From assembly GCA_030848545.1 (NCBI GenBank), contig JAVDCA010000002.1, positions 186,001-250,000 on the forward strand: a DNA stretch of 64,000 bases. Reading direction: 5' to 3'. The stretch comes from Astrobacterium formosum. Lineage in GTDB: Bacteria; Pseudomonadota; Alphaproteobacteria; Rhizobiales; Xanthobacteraceae. How positions within the stretch are numbered: the first letter of the stretch is position 1; every line of letters begins with the position of its first letter. This document shows positions 8,602 through 21,357 of this stretch, piece by piece. A model generated the notes under the pieces. It saw only the letters and a list, made by a program, of their open reading frames with translations. It ran no database searches and had not been told where the DNA came from. The position numbers and the translations under genes were made by a program.

Positions 8602-9777
8602 ATGACCTCGTCCGTAACCGCGCAATACCATACCCTGGTGGCCGCCGGCGAAATCGAGCACGATCCGGCCCAGGAGGCGCTGGCGAAGCGCCTCGTCGAT
8701 CTCGAAGAGCGCCTTCAGGACCATCGCCTCGCCCGCAAGTCGTCGTCGCTCGGCTGGCTGTTCGGGCGGCGCGAGCCCAAGGCCGAACCGATCCGCGGCC
8801 TCTACATTCACGGCGAGGTCGGGCGCGGCAAAACCATGCTGATGGATCTGTTCTTCCGCGCCAGCGCAACGGCGCGTAAGCGGCGCGCCCATTTCCACGA
8901 GTTCATGGCCGACGTGCACGATCGCGTGCATGCCTACCGGCAGAAGATCAAGTACGGCGAGATCGCCGACGCCGACCCGACCCGTCTCACCGCCGACGAC
9001 ATCGCCGCCGAGGCGTCGGTCCTGTGCTTCGACGAATTCCACGTCACCGACATCGCCGATGCCATGATCCTGGGCCGGCTGTTCACGCGCCTGTTCGAAC
9101 ATGGCGTCGTGGTGGTGGCGACCTCCAACGTGGCGCCCGGCGACCTCTACAAGGACGGCCTCAACCGCGCCCTGTTCCTGCCCTTCATCGCCCTGCTCGA
9201 ACGGCGCGTCGAAGTGCTGCGCCTCGCCGCCCGCACCGACTTCCGCATGGAAAAACTCGAAGGCATGCCGGTATGGTATACGCCCGCCGATGATGAGGCC
9301 GAAGCGGCTCTCGGCGCGGCATGGGAGCGCCTGACCGGCACCCGTGAAGGCGCGCCCATCGACCTCGCCCACAAGGGCCGCTTCATCCATGTCCCCCAGG
9401 CCGAACTCGGCGTCGCCCGGTTCACGTTTCATCAACTATGCGAGCAACCTCTGGGTGCGGGAGACTACCTGCGCATCGCCCACGAATTCCATACCGTGCT
9501 CGTCGACCGGGTGCCGGTGATGGGGGGAGAGCGCCGCGATGCCGCCAAGCGTTTCATCATCCTGATCGACACGCTGTACGACAACGCCGTCAAGCTGATC
9601 GCGTCCGCGGCCGCCCTGCCGACCGAGCTATACGTGGGCACGGAGGGTTTCGAAGCCCACGAGTTCAAGCGCACCGCCTCGCGGCTGATGGAGATGGGTT
9701 CGCACGACTATCTGGCCCTGCCCCACGGTTCGCGGGCGCGCACCTCGGCCGACACCGGCGGGCTGGTGGAAACCTGA
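8602..9777 (+). CDS. zapE: cell division protein ZapE (AFG1-family ATPase)
   Basis: 391-residue AFG1/LACE1-type P-loop ATPase; in E. coli ZapE associates with the Z-ring and modulates FtsZ polymers in an ATP-dependent manner, and mitochondrial AFG1 is a protein quality-control factor. Walker A is GEVGRGKTM at residues 71-79, Walker B LCFDEFHVTDIADA, and the sensor-like VVVATSNVAP and C-terminal KRTASRLMEMGS are family features. The length agrees with alphaproteobacterial homologues. ATG 8602 gives the standard N-terminus MTSSVTAQYHTLVAAGEI. It lies upstream of mdh, the usual alphaproteobacterial neighbourhood, but with a 280-bp gap. Confidence 0.93.
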   Translation: MTSSVTAQYHTLVAAGEIEHDPAQEALAKRLVDLEERLQDHRLARKSSSLGWLFGRREPKAEPIRGLYIHGEVGRGKTMLMDLFFRASATARKRRAHFHEFMADVHDRVHAYRQKIKYGEIADADPTRLTADDIAAEASVLCFDEFHVTDIADAMILGRLFTRLFEHGVVVVATSNVAPGDLYKDGLNRALFLPFIALLERRVEVLRLAARTDFRMEKLEGMPVWYTPADDEAEAALGAAWERLTGTREGAPIDLAHKGRFIHVPQAELGVARFTFHQLCEQPLGAGDYLRIAHEFHTVLVDRVPVMGGERRDAAKRFIILIDTLYDNAVKLIASAAALPTELYVGTEGFEAHEFKRTASRLMEMGSHDYLALPHGSRARTSADTGGLVET

Positions 9778-9832
9778 TCCGGCCGGATGCTCCCCTCCGC
9801 ATCCCACTTTTTTGGCCCACTCCGACGATTGA

Positions 9833-11023
<1,191 letters not shown>

Positions 11024-11085
11024 CGGCCGCAAGAGCCTAGACGGCGCGGATCAACCGCGCCGTCCACTTTTCGAGAGGAACGCGC

Positions 11086-12252
<1,167 letters not shown>

Positions 12253-12346
12253 GTTCGGGGGAACCTTCCTGCCCCCCTTGAGAGCGATCAGGAGGTTCAT
12301 TATTGCGAGTTCAACGAGAGAGGCAGTCCCTATCTGGAGGGCTCGA

Positions 12347-12853
12347 ATGACGCAGGTCACGTTGGAACTTGACGAGGAAACGCTCGCCCGCGTCACCGAT
12401 ATTGCGAGCGCGAAGGGGATCTCGGTCGAAGACTTGCTCCGCCGGCAGGTCGAGAACGTCGCAAAGCTCACACAAGCAACAATCGACCCTCGGCAGCAGC
12501 AAGAAAAGATCGAAGCCATTACGCGCGCCGTAGAGCGTGGCGACGTCGATGGTGCCTTGCGCGCTGTGGGCTTTGATCCAGACACCCTGATATCGCCAAT
12601 CGAGTACTCTGAGCACGAGAGTGTGAAATCTCAGGAATCGAATGCTACGTCTTCGCAAAAAGGCGCAAGCGACCAGGGTGCACGGCACACCGACATAGAG
12701 GCGGAGAATCGCCGACGTCTACTCGAACTGATTGACAACTCACCTGGGCGCGTCGGACCTAATTGGACATGGAATCGCGAGGATGCCTACGAAGATCGCG
12801 TGTTTCCTCGACACCAACATTCTTCTGTACGCGGCTCTGGGACGAAGCGATGA
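12347..12853 (+). CDS. antitoxin of a PIN-domain toxin-antitoxin module
   Basis: 168-residue protein. The N-terminal about 45 residues (MTQVTLELDEETLARVTDIA) look like a ribbon-helix-helix/CopG-type DNA-binding segment; the middle is polar and low-complexity, and the region near WNREDAYEDR resembles the toxin-binding tail of PIN antitoxins. ATG 12347 has CTGGAGGG upstream. The last 71 bp overlap the PIN gene in another frame, giving a basic C-terminal extension. By analogy it would neutralise the PIN RNase and repress its own promoter; this is inference. Base composition is more AT-rich than the flanking suc genes, pointing to acquisition. Confidence 0.75.
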   Translation: MTQVTLELDEETLARVTDIASAKGISVEDLLRRQVENVAKLTQATIDPRQQQEKIEAITRAVERGDVDGALRAVGFDPDTLISPIEYSEHESVKSQESNATSSQKGASDQGARHTDIEAENRRRLLELIDNSPGRVGPNWTWNREDAYEDRVFPRHQHSSVRGSGTKR

Positions 12854-13208
12854 ACCCGACAAATTCCGCATCAGCCGCGCCCTGTTGGCAGATTGGAATT
12901 TCGGCGTCTCGACACAAGTGCTCGGGGAGTTTTTCGTGAATGCTGTAAAGAAGTCCGAGCGCCCGCTTCAGCCTGCCGAAGCGGCCGATATCGTGTCGGC
13001 TCTCATGCGACGTCCGTGTGCCGTCATAGACGAAGCGATCGTCAGTGCCGCGATGGCGCATGCACAACGTTATCAGATCAAGTATTGGGACGCCGCCATT
13101 GTCGCCGCAGCCGAAAGGCTGGACGCACCGGTGCTCTATTCCGAAGACCTCAACCACAGACAGATCTACGGCCGCGTTCGGGTCGAGAACCCGTTCCGCA
13201 TCAACTGA
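12783..13208 (+). CDS. PIN-domain toxin (VapC-like ribonuclease)
   Basis: 141-residue PIN-domain protein. The acidic active-site residues expected of the family are visible: Asp in CFLDTNILLYA, Glu in QVLGEFFVNAV, Asp in KYWDAAIVAAA, and Asp in LYSEDLNHRQ. PIN toxins are Mg2+-dependent endoribonucleases cutting tRNA or rRNA; the target here is unknown. ATG 12783 lies inside the antitoxin gene, a normal arrangement for translational coupling. The module sits in the sense direction between sucC and sucD, so sucD must be transcribed through it or from a new promoter. Confidence 0.88.
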   Translation: MPTKIACFLDTNILLYAALGRSDEPDKFRISRALLADWNFGVSTQVLGEFFVNAVKKSERPLQPAEAADIVSALMRRPCAVIDEAIVSAAMAHAQRYQIKYWDAAIVAAAERLDAPVLYSEDLNHRQIYGRVRVENPFRIN

Positions 13209-13229
13209 CAAAGCGTTTTGGGGGGCGTC

Positions 13230-14117
13230 ATGTCCATTCTGGTCGACAAGAACACAAAGGTGATCTGCCAGGGTTTCACCGGCAAGAACGGCACCTTCCA
13301 TTCGCAGGCCGCGATCGCCTACGGGACCAGGATGGTCGGCGGCGTGTCGCCCGGCAAAGGCGGCTCGACCCATCTCGACCTGCCGGTGTTCGACAGTGTG
13401 GCGGCGGCGCGCGAGAAGGTCGGCGCCGACGCCTCGGTGATCTACGTGCCGCCGCCCGGCGCCGCCGACGCCATCTGCGAGGCGATCGAGGCCGAGGTGC
13501 CGCTGATCGTGTGCATCACCGAAGGCATCCCGGTCGCCGACATGATCCGGGTCAAGCGTTCGCTGGCCGGCTCCAAGTCGCGCCTGATCGGCCCCAACTG
13601 CCCGGGCGTCATGACCGCCGGCGAGTGCAAGATCGGCATCATGCCGGGCAACATCTTCCAGCCCGGCTCGGTCGGCATCGTGTCGCGCTCGGGCACGCTC
13701 ACCTACGAGGCCGTATTCCAGACCACCCAGGTGGGGCTCGGCCAAAGTTCGGCGGTCGGCATCGGCGGCGATCCCGTCAAGGGCACCGAGTTCATCGACA
13801 TCCTGGAGATGTTTTTGGCTGACCCCAAGACCACATCCATCGTCATGATCGGCGAAATCGGCGGCGGGGCGGAAGAGGACGCCGCCCAGTTCCTCAAGGA
13901 CGAGGCCAAGCGCGGCCGCAAAAAGCCCATGGTGGGCTTCATCGCCGGCCGCACCGCCCCGCCCGGCCGCCGCATGGGACACGCCGGCGCCATCATCTCG
14001 GGCGGCAAGGGCGACGCCCAATCCAAGGTCGCCGCCATGGAGGCAGCCGGCATCACGGTGTCGCCGTCGCCGGCCCGCCTCGGCAAGACCCTGGTCGAGG
14101 TGCTGAAAGGGGCGTGA
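13230..14117 (+). CDS. sucD: succinyl-CoA synthetase (ADP-forming) alpha subunit
   Basis: 295-residue alpha subunit, CoA-binding N-terminal Rossmann domain ([34 protein letters not shown]) and C-terminal ligase domain with the phosphorylated histidine in [15 protein letters not shown]. It forms the SucCD complex with the product at 11086-12252. ATG 13230 gives the conserved [10 protein letters not shown]; a G-rich SD-like stretch precedes it. It begins 21 bp after the PIN toxin stop and ends 14 bp before the retropepsin-like gene, so it is probably co-transcribed with both. Confidence 0.97.
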   Translation: MSILVDKNTKVICQGFTGKNGTFHSQAAIAYGTRMVGGVSPGKGGSTHLDLPVFDSVAAAREKVGADASVIYVPPPGAADAICEAIEAEVPLIVCITEGIPVADMIRVKRSLAGSKSRLIGPNCPGVMTAGECKIGIMPGNIFQPGSVGIVSRSGTLTYEAVFQTTQVGLGQSSAVGIGGDPVKGTEFIDILEMFLADPKTTSIVMIGEIGGGAEEDAAQFLKDEAKRGRKKPMVGFIAGRTAPPGRRMGHAGAIISGGKGDAQSKVAAMEAAGITVSPSPARLGKTLVEVLKGA

Positions 14118-14131
14118 TCGAAGGACAAACG

Positions 14132-14533
14132 ATGGGCCTCGCGCGCGCCACCATCAAGCTTGTGAACACGCGACGCATGGACCTCGCTCCGATCGAGGTC
14201 CATGCGCTCGCCGACACGGGTGCGCTGCATCTGTGCATTCCCGAGCACATTGCGCTCCAGCTCCAACTGGAGGAGCTCGAGAAGCGCGAGGTCACGATTG
14301 CCGACGGGTCGAGGCGGCTGGTGCCCTATGTGGGTCCGGTGACGGTATCGTTCGCCAACCGGCACTGTTTCACGGGCGCCATGGTGCTGGGCAACGAAGC
14401 CCTGCTCGGCGCCATCCCGATGGAGGACATGGATCTGGTGGTCCTGCCAGGCCGGCAGGAGGTCGCCGTCAATCCCGCCAGCCCCAACTTTCCCAGTTCG
14501 GTTGCCAAGGGCTTCCGCTCGGGCAGCTCTTGA
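14132..14533 (+). CDS. retropepsin-like (clan AA) aspartic protease
   Basis: 133-residue protein of the small bacterial clan AA aspartic protease family. The catalytic motif appears as LADTGALHLCIPEH (Asp-Thr-Gly at about residues 29-31), followed by a second beta-sheet half ending GAIPMEDMDLVV. As in retropepsins, one catalytic Asp per chain implies a homodimer. ATG 14132 has AAGGA 7 nt upstream; GTG 14114 overlapping the sucD stop is a weaker alternative. No signal peptide is seen, so it is cytoplasmic. Substrate unknown. It lies between sucD and sucA, where most relatives have no gene. Confidence 0.82.
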   Translation: MGLARATIKLVNTRRMDLAPIEVHALADTGALHLCIPEHIALQLQLEELEKREVTIADGSRRLVPYVGPVTVSFANRHCFTGAMVLGNEALLGAIPMEDMDLVVLPGRQEVAVNPASPNFPSSVAKGFRSGSS

Positions 14534-14755
14534 AGAGTTGAGCTTAGATTCATTTTATATGCGATTTTCGTGTCAAAATTCGACGTCCGGCCAATTGTGA
14601 GGCGGGACGAAAGTCTTAAATAGTGTAGACAGGTCGCCCGGCCGGGCCAGCATACCGTCCGCTTCTGCCCAAGACCGGGTGCAAAAAGGCCAGGGGCCAA
14701 AGATCAGGCCAAAGATCAGGGGCATCCCTCATCGCCCCGCTCAGGATTGCGCTCC
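14534..14755 (+). promoter_or_regulatory. AT-rich leader, likely separate promoter region for sucA
   Basis: This 222-bp gap contains a conspicuously AT-rich block (about 14545-14585) in otherwise GC-rich DNA, followed by a GC hairpin-like segment near 14637-14655. Since three foreign genes interrupt the upstream operon, an internal promoter here would keep sucAB expressed. No exact -35/-10 pair is assigned. Confidence 0.3.
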
Positions 14756-17713
14756 ATGTCTCGCCAAGACGCGAATGCGGCTTTTGCCCTGACATCGTTC
14801 CTCTACGGCGCCAATGCGGGCTATATCGAAGACCTGCATGCCCGCTACGAGGCCAACCCGACCTCGGTCGACGCCGACTGGCAGGCGCTCTTCGGCAGCC
14901 TCAAGGAGAATGCCGCCGACATCGCTCCGAATGCGCGCGGGCCCTCGTGGCAACGCGAGGACTGGCCGCGGCCGCAACGGGGCGAACTGACCGCCGTCCT
15001 CGATTCCGACTGGAGCGGCATCGAAAAGACGCTCGGCGAGAAGATCGCCGCCAAGGCCCAGGCCAAGGGTGTCGAGATCGGCTCGGCCGCAGTCCAGCAG
15101 GCGACGCGGGATTCCATCCGCGCCCTGATGCTGATCCGCGCCTACCGCATCCGCGGCCACCTGCACGCCAATCTCGATCCGCTCGGCCTCGCTGTCCTGC
15201 AGAACCACGAAGAGCTCGACCCGGCGAGCTACGGATTCTCGGAAAAGGACTACGACCGCCGCATCTTCCTCGATTTCGTGCTCGGGCTCGAATTCGGTAC
15301 CCTGCGCCAGATCCTGGCGATCCTGCAGCGCACCTACTGCCAGACGCTGGGCGTCGAGTTCATGCACATCTACGAGCCGGCCCAGAAGGCCTGGATCCAG
15401 GAGCGCATCGAAGGACCGGACAAGGAGATCACCTTCACCCGCGAGGGCAAGCGCGCGATCTTGAACAAGCTCGTGGAGGCGGAAGGCTTCGAAAAGTTCT
15501 GCGACCTCAAATTCACCGGCACCAAGCGCTTCGGCCTCGACGGCGGCGAATCCATGATTCCGGCGCTGGAGCAGATCATCAAGCGCGGCGGCAATCTGGG
15601 CGTGAAGGAGATCGTGCTCGGCATGGCCCATCGCGGCCGCCTCAACGTGCTCTCGCAGGTGATGGCCAAGCCACACCGCGCCATTTTCCACGAGTTTAAG
15701 GGCGGTTCCTACACGCCCGACGACGTCGAGGGCTCCGGCGACGTCAAGTACCACCTGGGTGCCTCGTCGGACCGCGAGTTCGACGGCCACAAGGTCCACC
15801 TGTCGCTGACCGCCAACCCCTCCCATCTCGAGATCGTCAACCCGGTGGTGCTCGGCAAGACACGGGCGAAGCAGGAGCAGCACGGCTGCACCCCCGAGGA
15901 TCGCACCGCCGTATTGCCGCTCCTGATCTCCGGTGACGCCGCCTTCGCGGGCCAGGGCGTCATCGCGGAATGCTTCGGATTGTCCGGCCTGCGTGGCCAC
16001 CGGACCGGCGGCTCGATCCATTTCATCGTCAACAACCAGATCGGCTTCACCACCTATCCGCGCTTTTCGCGTTCCTCGCCCTATCCGTCCGACACCGCCA
16101 AGATGATCGGCGCTCCGATCCTGCACGCCAATGGCGACGACCCCGAGGCGGTCGTTTTCGCCGCCAAGGTGGCGACCGAGTTCCGGCAGAAATTCCAGAA
16201 GCCGGTCGTCGTCGACATGTTCTGCTACCGGCGCTACGGCCACAACGAGGGCGACGAGCCCTCCTTCACCCAGCCGTTGATGTACAAGGCGATCCGCTCG
16301 CACCCGACCACGCTGGAGATCTATACGAAGAAGCTCGTTGCCGAAGGCGTCGTCACCGAAGGCGAAGTGGAGAAAATGAAGGCCGACTGGCGCGCGCGGC
16401 TCGACGCCGAGCAGGAGGCGAGCCAGGGCTACAAGGCCAACAAGGCCGACTGGCTCGACGGCCGCTGGGCCGGTTTCAGGGTCGCGGAGGCGCCGGACGA
16501 TCCGCGTCGCGGCAACACCGGCGTCGCCATGGACAAGCTCACCGACATCGGCCGCAAGATCACCACGACACCGGAGGGCTTCCACGTCCACCGCACCATC
16601 CAGCGCTTCCTCGACACCCGCCGCAAGGCCATCGACACCGGCGCGGGGATCGACTGGGCGACCGCCGAGGCGCTCGCCCTGTGCTCGCTCCTGGCCGAAG
16701 GCCATCCAGTGCGGCTGTCCGGACAGGATAGCGAGCGCGGCACGTTCTCGCAGCGCCATTCGGTCCTGATCGACCAGGAGAACGAGGAGCGCTGGACGCC
16801 GTTCAACCACGTCGCCGATGGCCAGGCCCGCTACGAAGTCATCAATTCGATGTTGTCCGAGGAGGCCGTGCTCGGCTTCGAATACGGCTATACGCTCGCC
16901 GAACCCAATGCGCTCACGCTGTGGGAGGCGCAGTTCGGCGACTTCGCCAACGGCGCCCAGGTGGTGTTCGACCAGTTCATCTCCTCGGGCGAACGCAAGT
17001 GGCTGCGCATGTCCGGCCTCGTCTGCCTGTTGCCGCACGGCTACGAGGGCCAGGGCCCGGAGCATTCCTCGGCGCGGCTCGAACGCTTCCTGCAGATGTG
17101 CGCCGAGGACAACATGCAAGTCGCCAACTGCACGACGCCAGCGAACTACTTCCACGTCCTGCGCCGGCAGTTGAAGCGCGACTTCAGGAAGCCTCTGATC
17201 CTGATGACGCCGAAGAGCCTGTTGCGGCATCGCCGCGCGGCATCCTCGCTTTCCGACTTCGGCACCGGAACCTCGTTCCATCGCCTGCTGTGGGACGATG
17301 CCCAGAGCCACAAGGGCGAGAAGATCAAGCTCGTCGCCGACAAGAACATCCGCCGCGTCGTTCTCTCCGCCGGCAAGGTCTATTACGACCTCTACGAGGA
17401 GCGCGAGAAGCGCGGCATTGACGACGTCTATCTGCTGCGCGTCGAGCAACTCTATCCGTTCCCCGTCAAGGCGCTGGTGCACGAGCTGTCGCGCTTCAAG
17501 AACGCCGAGATCGTCTGGTGCCAGGAAGAGCCGCGCAACATGGGGGCGTGGTACTTCATCGAGCCCTATCTGGAATGGGTGCTCAACCAGGTCGGCGCCG
17601 CCCACCGCCGTCCGCGCTATGCCGGCCGCCCCGCCTCGGCGGCGACCGCGACCGGCCTCATGTCCCGCCACCTCGCCCAGCTCAAGGAATTTTTGGAGCA
17701 GGCGCTGGGATAA
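14756..17713 (+). CDS. sucA: 2-oxoglutarate dehydrogenase E1 component
   Basis: 985-residue thiamine-diphosphate-dependent E1 that decarboxylates 2-oxoglutarate and passes the succinyl group to the lipoyl domain of SucB. Family landmarks: N-terminal SFLYGANAGYIEDLHARY, the substrate/TPP region MAHRGRLNVLSQVM, ThDP-binding GDAAFAGQGVIAE...NNQIGF, GHNEGDEPSFTQP, and the C-terminal transketolase domain with LLPHGYEGQGPEHSSAR. ATG 14756 gives MSRQDANAAFALTSFLYG; a TTG at 14747 is an alternative. Full length for the family. Followed by a palindromic repeat before sucB. Confidence 0.97.
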   Translation: MSRQDANAAFALTSFLYGANAGYIEDLHARYEANPTSVDADWQALFGSLKENAADIAPNARGPSWQREDWPRPQRGELTAVLDSDWSGIEKTLGEKIAAKAQAKGVEIGSAAVQQATRDSIRALMLIRAYRIRGHLHANLDPLGLAVLQNHEELDPASYGFSEKDYDRRIFLDFVLGLEFGTLRQILAILQRTYCQTLGVEFMHIYEPAQKAWIQERIEGPDKEITFTREGKRAILNKLVEAEGFEKFCDLKFTGTKRFGLDGGESMIPALEQIIKRGGNLGVKEIVLGMAHRGRLNVLSQVMAKPHRAIFHEFKGGSYTPDDVEGSGDVKYHLGASSDREFDGHKVHLSLTANPSHLEIVNPVVLGKTRAKQEQHGCTPEDRTAVLPLLISGDAAFAGQGVIAECFGLSGLRGHRTGGSIHFIVNNQIGFTTYPRFSRSSPYPSDTAKMIGAPILHANGDDPEAVVFAAKVATEFRQKFQKPVVVDMFCYRRYGHNEGDEPSFTQPLMYKAIRSHPTTLEIYTKKLVAEGVVTEGEVEKMKADWRARLDAEQEASQGYKANKADWLDGRWAGFRVAEAPDDPRRGNTGVAMDKLTDIGRKITTTPEGFHVHRTIQRFLDTRRKAIDTGAGIDWATAEALALCSLLAEGHPVRLSGQDSERGTFSQRHSVLIDQENEERWTPFNHVADGQARYEVINSMLSEEAVLGFEYGYTLAEPNALTLWEAQFGDFANGAQVVFDQFISSGERKWLRMSGLVCLLPHGYEGQGPEHSSARLERFLQMCAEDNMQVANCTTPANYFHVLRRQLKRDFRKPLILMTPKSLLRHRRAASSLSDFGTGTSFHRLLWDDAQSHKGEKIKLVADKNIRRVVLSAGKVYYDLYEEREKRGIDDVYLLRVEQLYPFPVKALVHELSRFKNAEIVWCQEEPRNMGAWYFIEPYLEWVLNQVGAAHRRPRYAGRPASAATATGLMSRHLAQLKEFLEQALG

Positions 17714-17723
17714 CACTTTGACT

Positions 17724-17807
17724 CGTCATGCCCGCGCTCGTCGCGGGCATCCACGTCTTACGATGCCGCCAAGGCGGGGATGGCCGGGACAAGCCCGGCC
17801 ATGACGG
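17724..17807. repeat. palindromic intergenic repeat, family A copy 1
   Basis: About 84 bp beginning CGTCATGCCCGC and ending GGCCATGACGG, able to form a long hairpin because its two ends are inverted copies. It fills the sucA-sucB gap. Three further copies are at 19064-19150, 26479-26570 and 36146-36236. This is the well-known Rhizobiales repeat that, when translated, reads like [10 protein letters not shown]. Confidence 0.9.
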
Positions 17808-17826
17808 AATGCAAGGAAGCACTTCA

Positions 17827-19056
17827 ATGACCGACATCCGCGTCCCGACGCTCGGCGAATCGATCACCGAGGCCACCATCGGCAAGTGGTTCAAGAAGCC
17901 CGGCGACGCCGTCGCGGTCGACGAGCCGCTGGTGGAGCTCGAGACCGAGAAGGTGACCATCGAGGTGCCGGCTCCCGCCGCCGGCGTGCTCTCCGAAATT
18001 GCCGCCAAGGACGGCGAGACGGTCGCTGTCGGCGCCCTGCTCGGCCTCATTCAAGACGGCGCCGGCGCATCCGCCAAAAAGGCCGAGGCGAAGCCGGCAG
18101 AGGTCAAAGCCGAGGCCAAGACCGCGGAACCCGCAGCCGCTTCCGCCGCCGGCGACCTGCCGGTCGCGCCTTCGGTGCGACGCCTCTCCGCCGAGAGCGG
18201 CGTCGACGCCACCACCGTGCCGGGCTCCGGCAAGGACGGGCGCGTCACCAAGGGCGACATGCTGGCGGCGATCGAACGCGCGGCCGCGCAGCCGACGCCC
18301 GTGCCGCAACCCGCCGCCGCCGTGCAGGTGCGCGCGCCGTCGGCTCCCGACGACGCCGCCCGCGAAGAGCGCGTGCGCATGACCAAGCTGCGCCAGACCA
18401 TCGCGCGCCGGCTCAAGGACGCGCAGAACAACGCCGCCATGCTGACGACCTTCAACGAGGTCGACATGAGCCACGTGATGGCGCTGCGCGCCCAGTACAA
18501 GGACCTGTTCGAGAAGAAGCACGGCGTCAAGCTCGGCTTCATGGGCTTCTTCGTCAAAGCCTGCGTGCAGGCCCTGAAGGAGCTCCCCGCCGTAAATGCC
18601 GAGATCGACGGCACCGAGATCATCTACAAGAACTACTGCCACGTCGGCATCGCGGTCGGCACTGAGAAGGGCCTGGTGGTGCCGGTGGTGCGTGACTGCG
18701 ACCACAAGGGCATCGCCGAGATCGAGAAGACCATCGCGGATTTCGGCCGCCGTGCCCGCGACGGCAATCTCAAGATCGACGAGATGCAGGGCGGCACCTT
18801 CACGATCACCAACGGCGGCATCTACGGCTCCCTGATGTCGACCCCGATCCTCAATGCGCCGCAGTCCGGCATCTTAGGGATGCACAAGATCCAGGATCGC
18901 CCGGTGGTCGTCGCCGGCAAGATCGAAGTGCGGCCGATGATGTATCTGGCGCTGTCCTACGACCACCGCATCGTCGACGGCCGCGAGGCGGTGACCTTCC
19001 TGGTGCGGGTCAAGGAGAGCCTGGAGGACCCGGCAAGGTTGGTTTTGGACCTGTGA
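17827..19056 (+). CDS. sucB: dihydrolipoyllysine-residue succinyltransferase (2-oxoglutarate dehydrogenase E2)
   Basis: 409-residue E2 core. Domains in order: one lipoyl domain with the modified Lys in [12 protein letters not shown] (about residues 1-80), Ala/Pro/Lys-rich linker, peripheral-subunit-binding domain ([16 protein letters not shown] to GDMLAAI, about 118-155), linker, and the catalytic acyltransferase domain (from about 180) with active-site [12 protein letters not shown]. It transfers succinyl from SucA to CoA. ATG 17827 with AAGGAAG upstream; the frame continues upstream only through the repeat. Followed by another family A repeat and then lysE and lpd. Confidence 0.97.
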   Translation: MTDIRVPTLGESITEATIGKWFKKPGDAVAVDEPLVELETEKVTIEVPAPAAGVLSEIAAKDGETVAVGALLGLIQDGAGASAKKAEAKPAEVKAEAKTAEPAAASAAGDLPVAPSVRRLSAESGVDATTVPGSGKDGRVTKGDMLAAIERAAAQPTPVPQPAAAVQVRAPSAPDDAAREERVRMTKLRQTIARRLKDAQNNAAMLTTFNEVDMSHVMALRAQYKDLFEKKHGVKLGFMGFFVKACVQALKELPAVNAEIDGTEIIYKNYCHVGIAVGTEKGLVVPVVRDCDHKGIAEIEKTIADFGRRARDGNLKIDEMQGGTFTITNGGIYGSLMSTPILNAPQSGILGMHKIQDRPVVVAGKIEVRPMMYLALSYDHRIVDGREAVTFLVRVKESLEDPARLVLDL

Positions 19057-19063
19057 TTTTCTC

Positions 19064-19150
19064 CGTCGTGGCCGGGCTTGTCCCGGCCATCCACGCCCTT
19101 GGATCGCTGATGCAAAGACGTGGATGCCCGGCACAAGGCCGGGCATGGCG
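19064..19150. repeat. palindromic intergenic repeat, family A copy 2
   Basis: About 87 bp starting CGTCGTGGCCGGGCTTGTCC and ending with its inverted counterpart CGGGCATGGCGAGG. Located directly after sucB and before the LysE-family gene; same family as the sucA-sucB copy. Confidence 0.88.
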
Positions 19151-19173
19151 AGGCTGAAAACTGGAGGCCTCAG

Positions 19174-19797
19174 ATGGCCACTGAATTCCTCTCCCTGATG
19201 GCCGTGTTCGTCATCGCGGCGATCACACCGGGCGCCGACTTCGCCTGCGTGACGCGCGAAAGCGTGATGTTCGGCCGCCGCGCCGGCATCCTGGCCGCCA
19301 TCGGGGTCGGTTCGGCGATCATGTTCCACGTCACCTACACGGTGCTCGGTATCGGGTTGATCGTGGCGCAATCGGTCGTTGCCTTCACGATCGTCAAGTG
19401 GCTCGGGGCCGCCTACCTGGTCTGGCTCGGCGTGCAGTCGTTCCGGGCGCCGGCGCCGACCGCGCTTACGCTCGAAGCCGCACAGCATGCGGCGCGGCCG
19501 GCGCGCCGTTCGCTCGCCATCGGGGCCATGACCAATCTGCTCAATCCCAAGGCGACGCTGTTCTTCGTGTCGCTGTTCTCCACCATCGTGTCGCCCTCGA
19601 CCCCGATCGCAGTGCAATTCGGCTACGGCATCACCATGTCGATGGTGCTGGCGGCATGGTTCACCATCGTGGCTTTGTTCTTCACCACCGTCACCATGCG
19701 GGCCGCCTTCGCCCGCATCGGCCGCTGGTTCAACCGCGTCACCGGCCTGATGCTGATCGTGCTCGGCGTGCGCGTCGCGCTGCAGCGCGCCGGCTGA
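19174..19797 (+). CDS. LysE/RhtB-family amino-acid exporter
   Basis: 207-residue inner-membrane protein with about six hydrophobic segments and the LysE-family signature region (AAITPGADFACVTRESVMFG, then MTNLLNPKATLFFVSLF). Family members export amino acids such as lysine, threonine or homoserine lactone; the substrate here cannot be determined. ATG 19174 has GGAGG 7 nt upstream. It is wedged between sucB and lpd in the same direction, so it may be co-transcribed with the oxoglutarate dehydrogenase genes although it has no obvious metabolic link to them. Confidence 0.9.
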   Translation: MATEFLSLMAVFVIAAITPGADFACVTRESVMFGRRAGILAAIGVGSAIMFHVTYTVLGIGLIVAQSVVAFTIVKWLGAAYLVWLGVQSFRAPAPTALTLEAAQHAARPARRSLAIGAMTNLLNPKATLFFVSLFSTIVSPSTPIAVQFGYGITMSMVLAAWFTIVALFFTTVTMRAAFARIGRWFNRVTGLMLIVLGVRVALQRAG

Positions 19798-19845
19798 TTT
19801 TCACGGTGCCCCGCGGGCGCCAAACCGAGACCAAGGACTTTCCAG

Positions 19846-21255
<1,410 letters not shown>

Positions 21256-21269
21256 GTGGGGAGGCGTCG

Positions 21270-21319
21270 GGGCCACATGGTTCGAGACGCGCCGCTTCGC
21301 GGCGCTCCTCACCATGAGG
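21270..21319. repeat. palindromic intergenic repeat, family B copy 1
   Basis: About 50 bp with core TTCGAGACGCGCC-loop-GGCGCTCCTC, a self-complementary unit following lpd. It diverges slightly from other copies (CACCATGAGG instead of CAGGATGAGG). Other copies: 21358-21408, 21700-21748, 24053-24169 and 63519-63630. Confidence 0.85.
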
Positions 21320-21357
21320 TCTGACGTCGGTTGCGTTTGGGGCCGCACACCCTCTAT

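Noticed and set aside
8483-8605. A 40-codon frame (MATLGRTWQRRRLP...) overlapping the zapE start
   Set aside because: No ribosome binding site or recognisable similarity; the length is easily reached by chance. A leader peptide is possible but not supported.
14741-17716. A 991-codon antisense frame across sucA, and an 847-codon one across glgP (29917-32460)
   Set aside because: Both are mirror-frame artefacts of high-GC coding sequence; their translations show no recognisable family and the sense genes are complete.
17728-17826. N-terminal extension of SucB reading [10 protein letters not shown]
   Set aside because: It is the translated family A palindrome; the lipoyl domain starts at ATG 17827 with a proper ribosome binding site.
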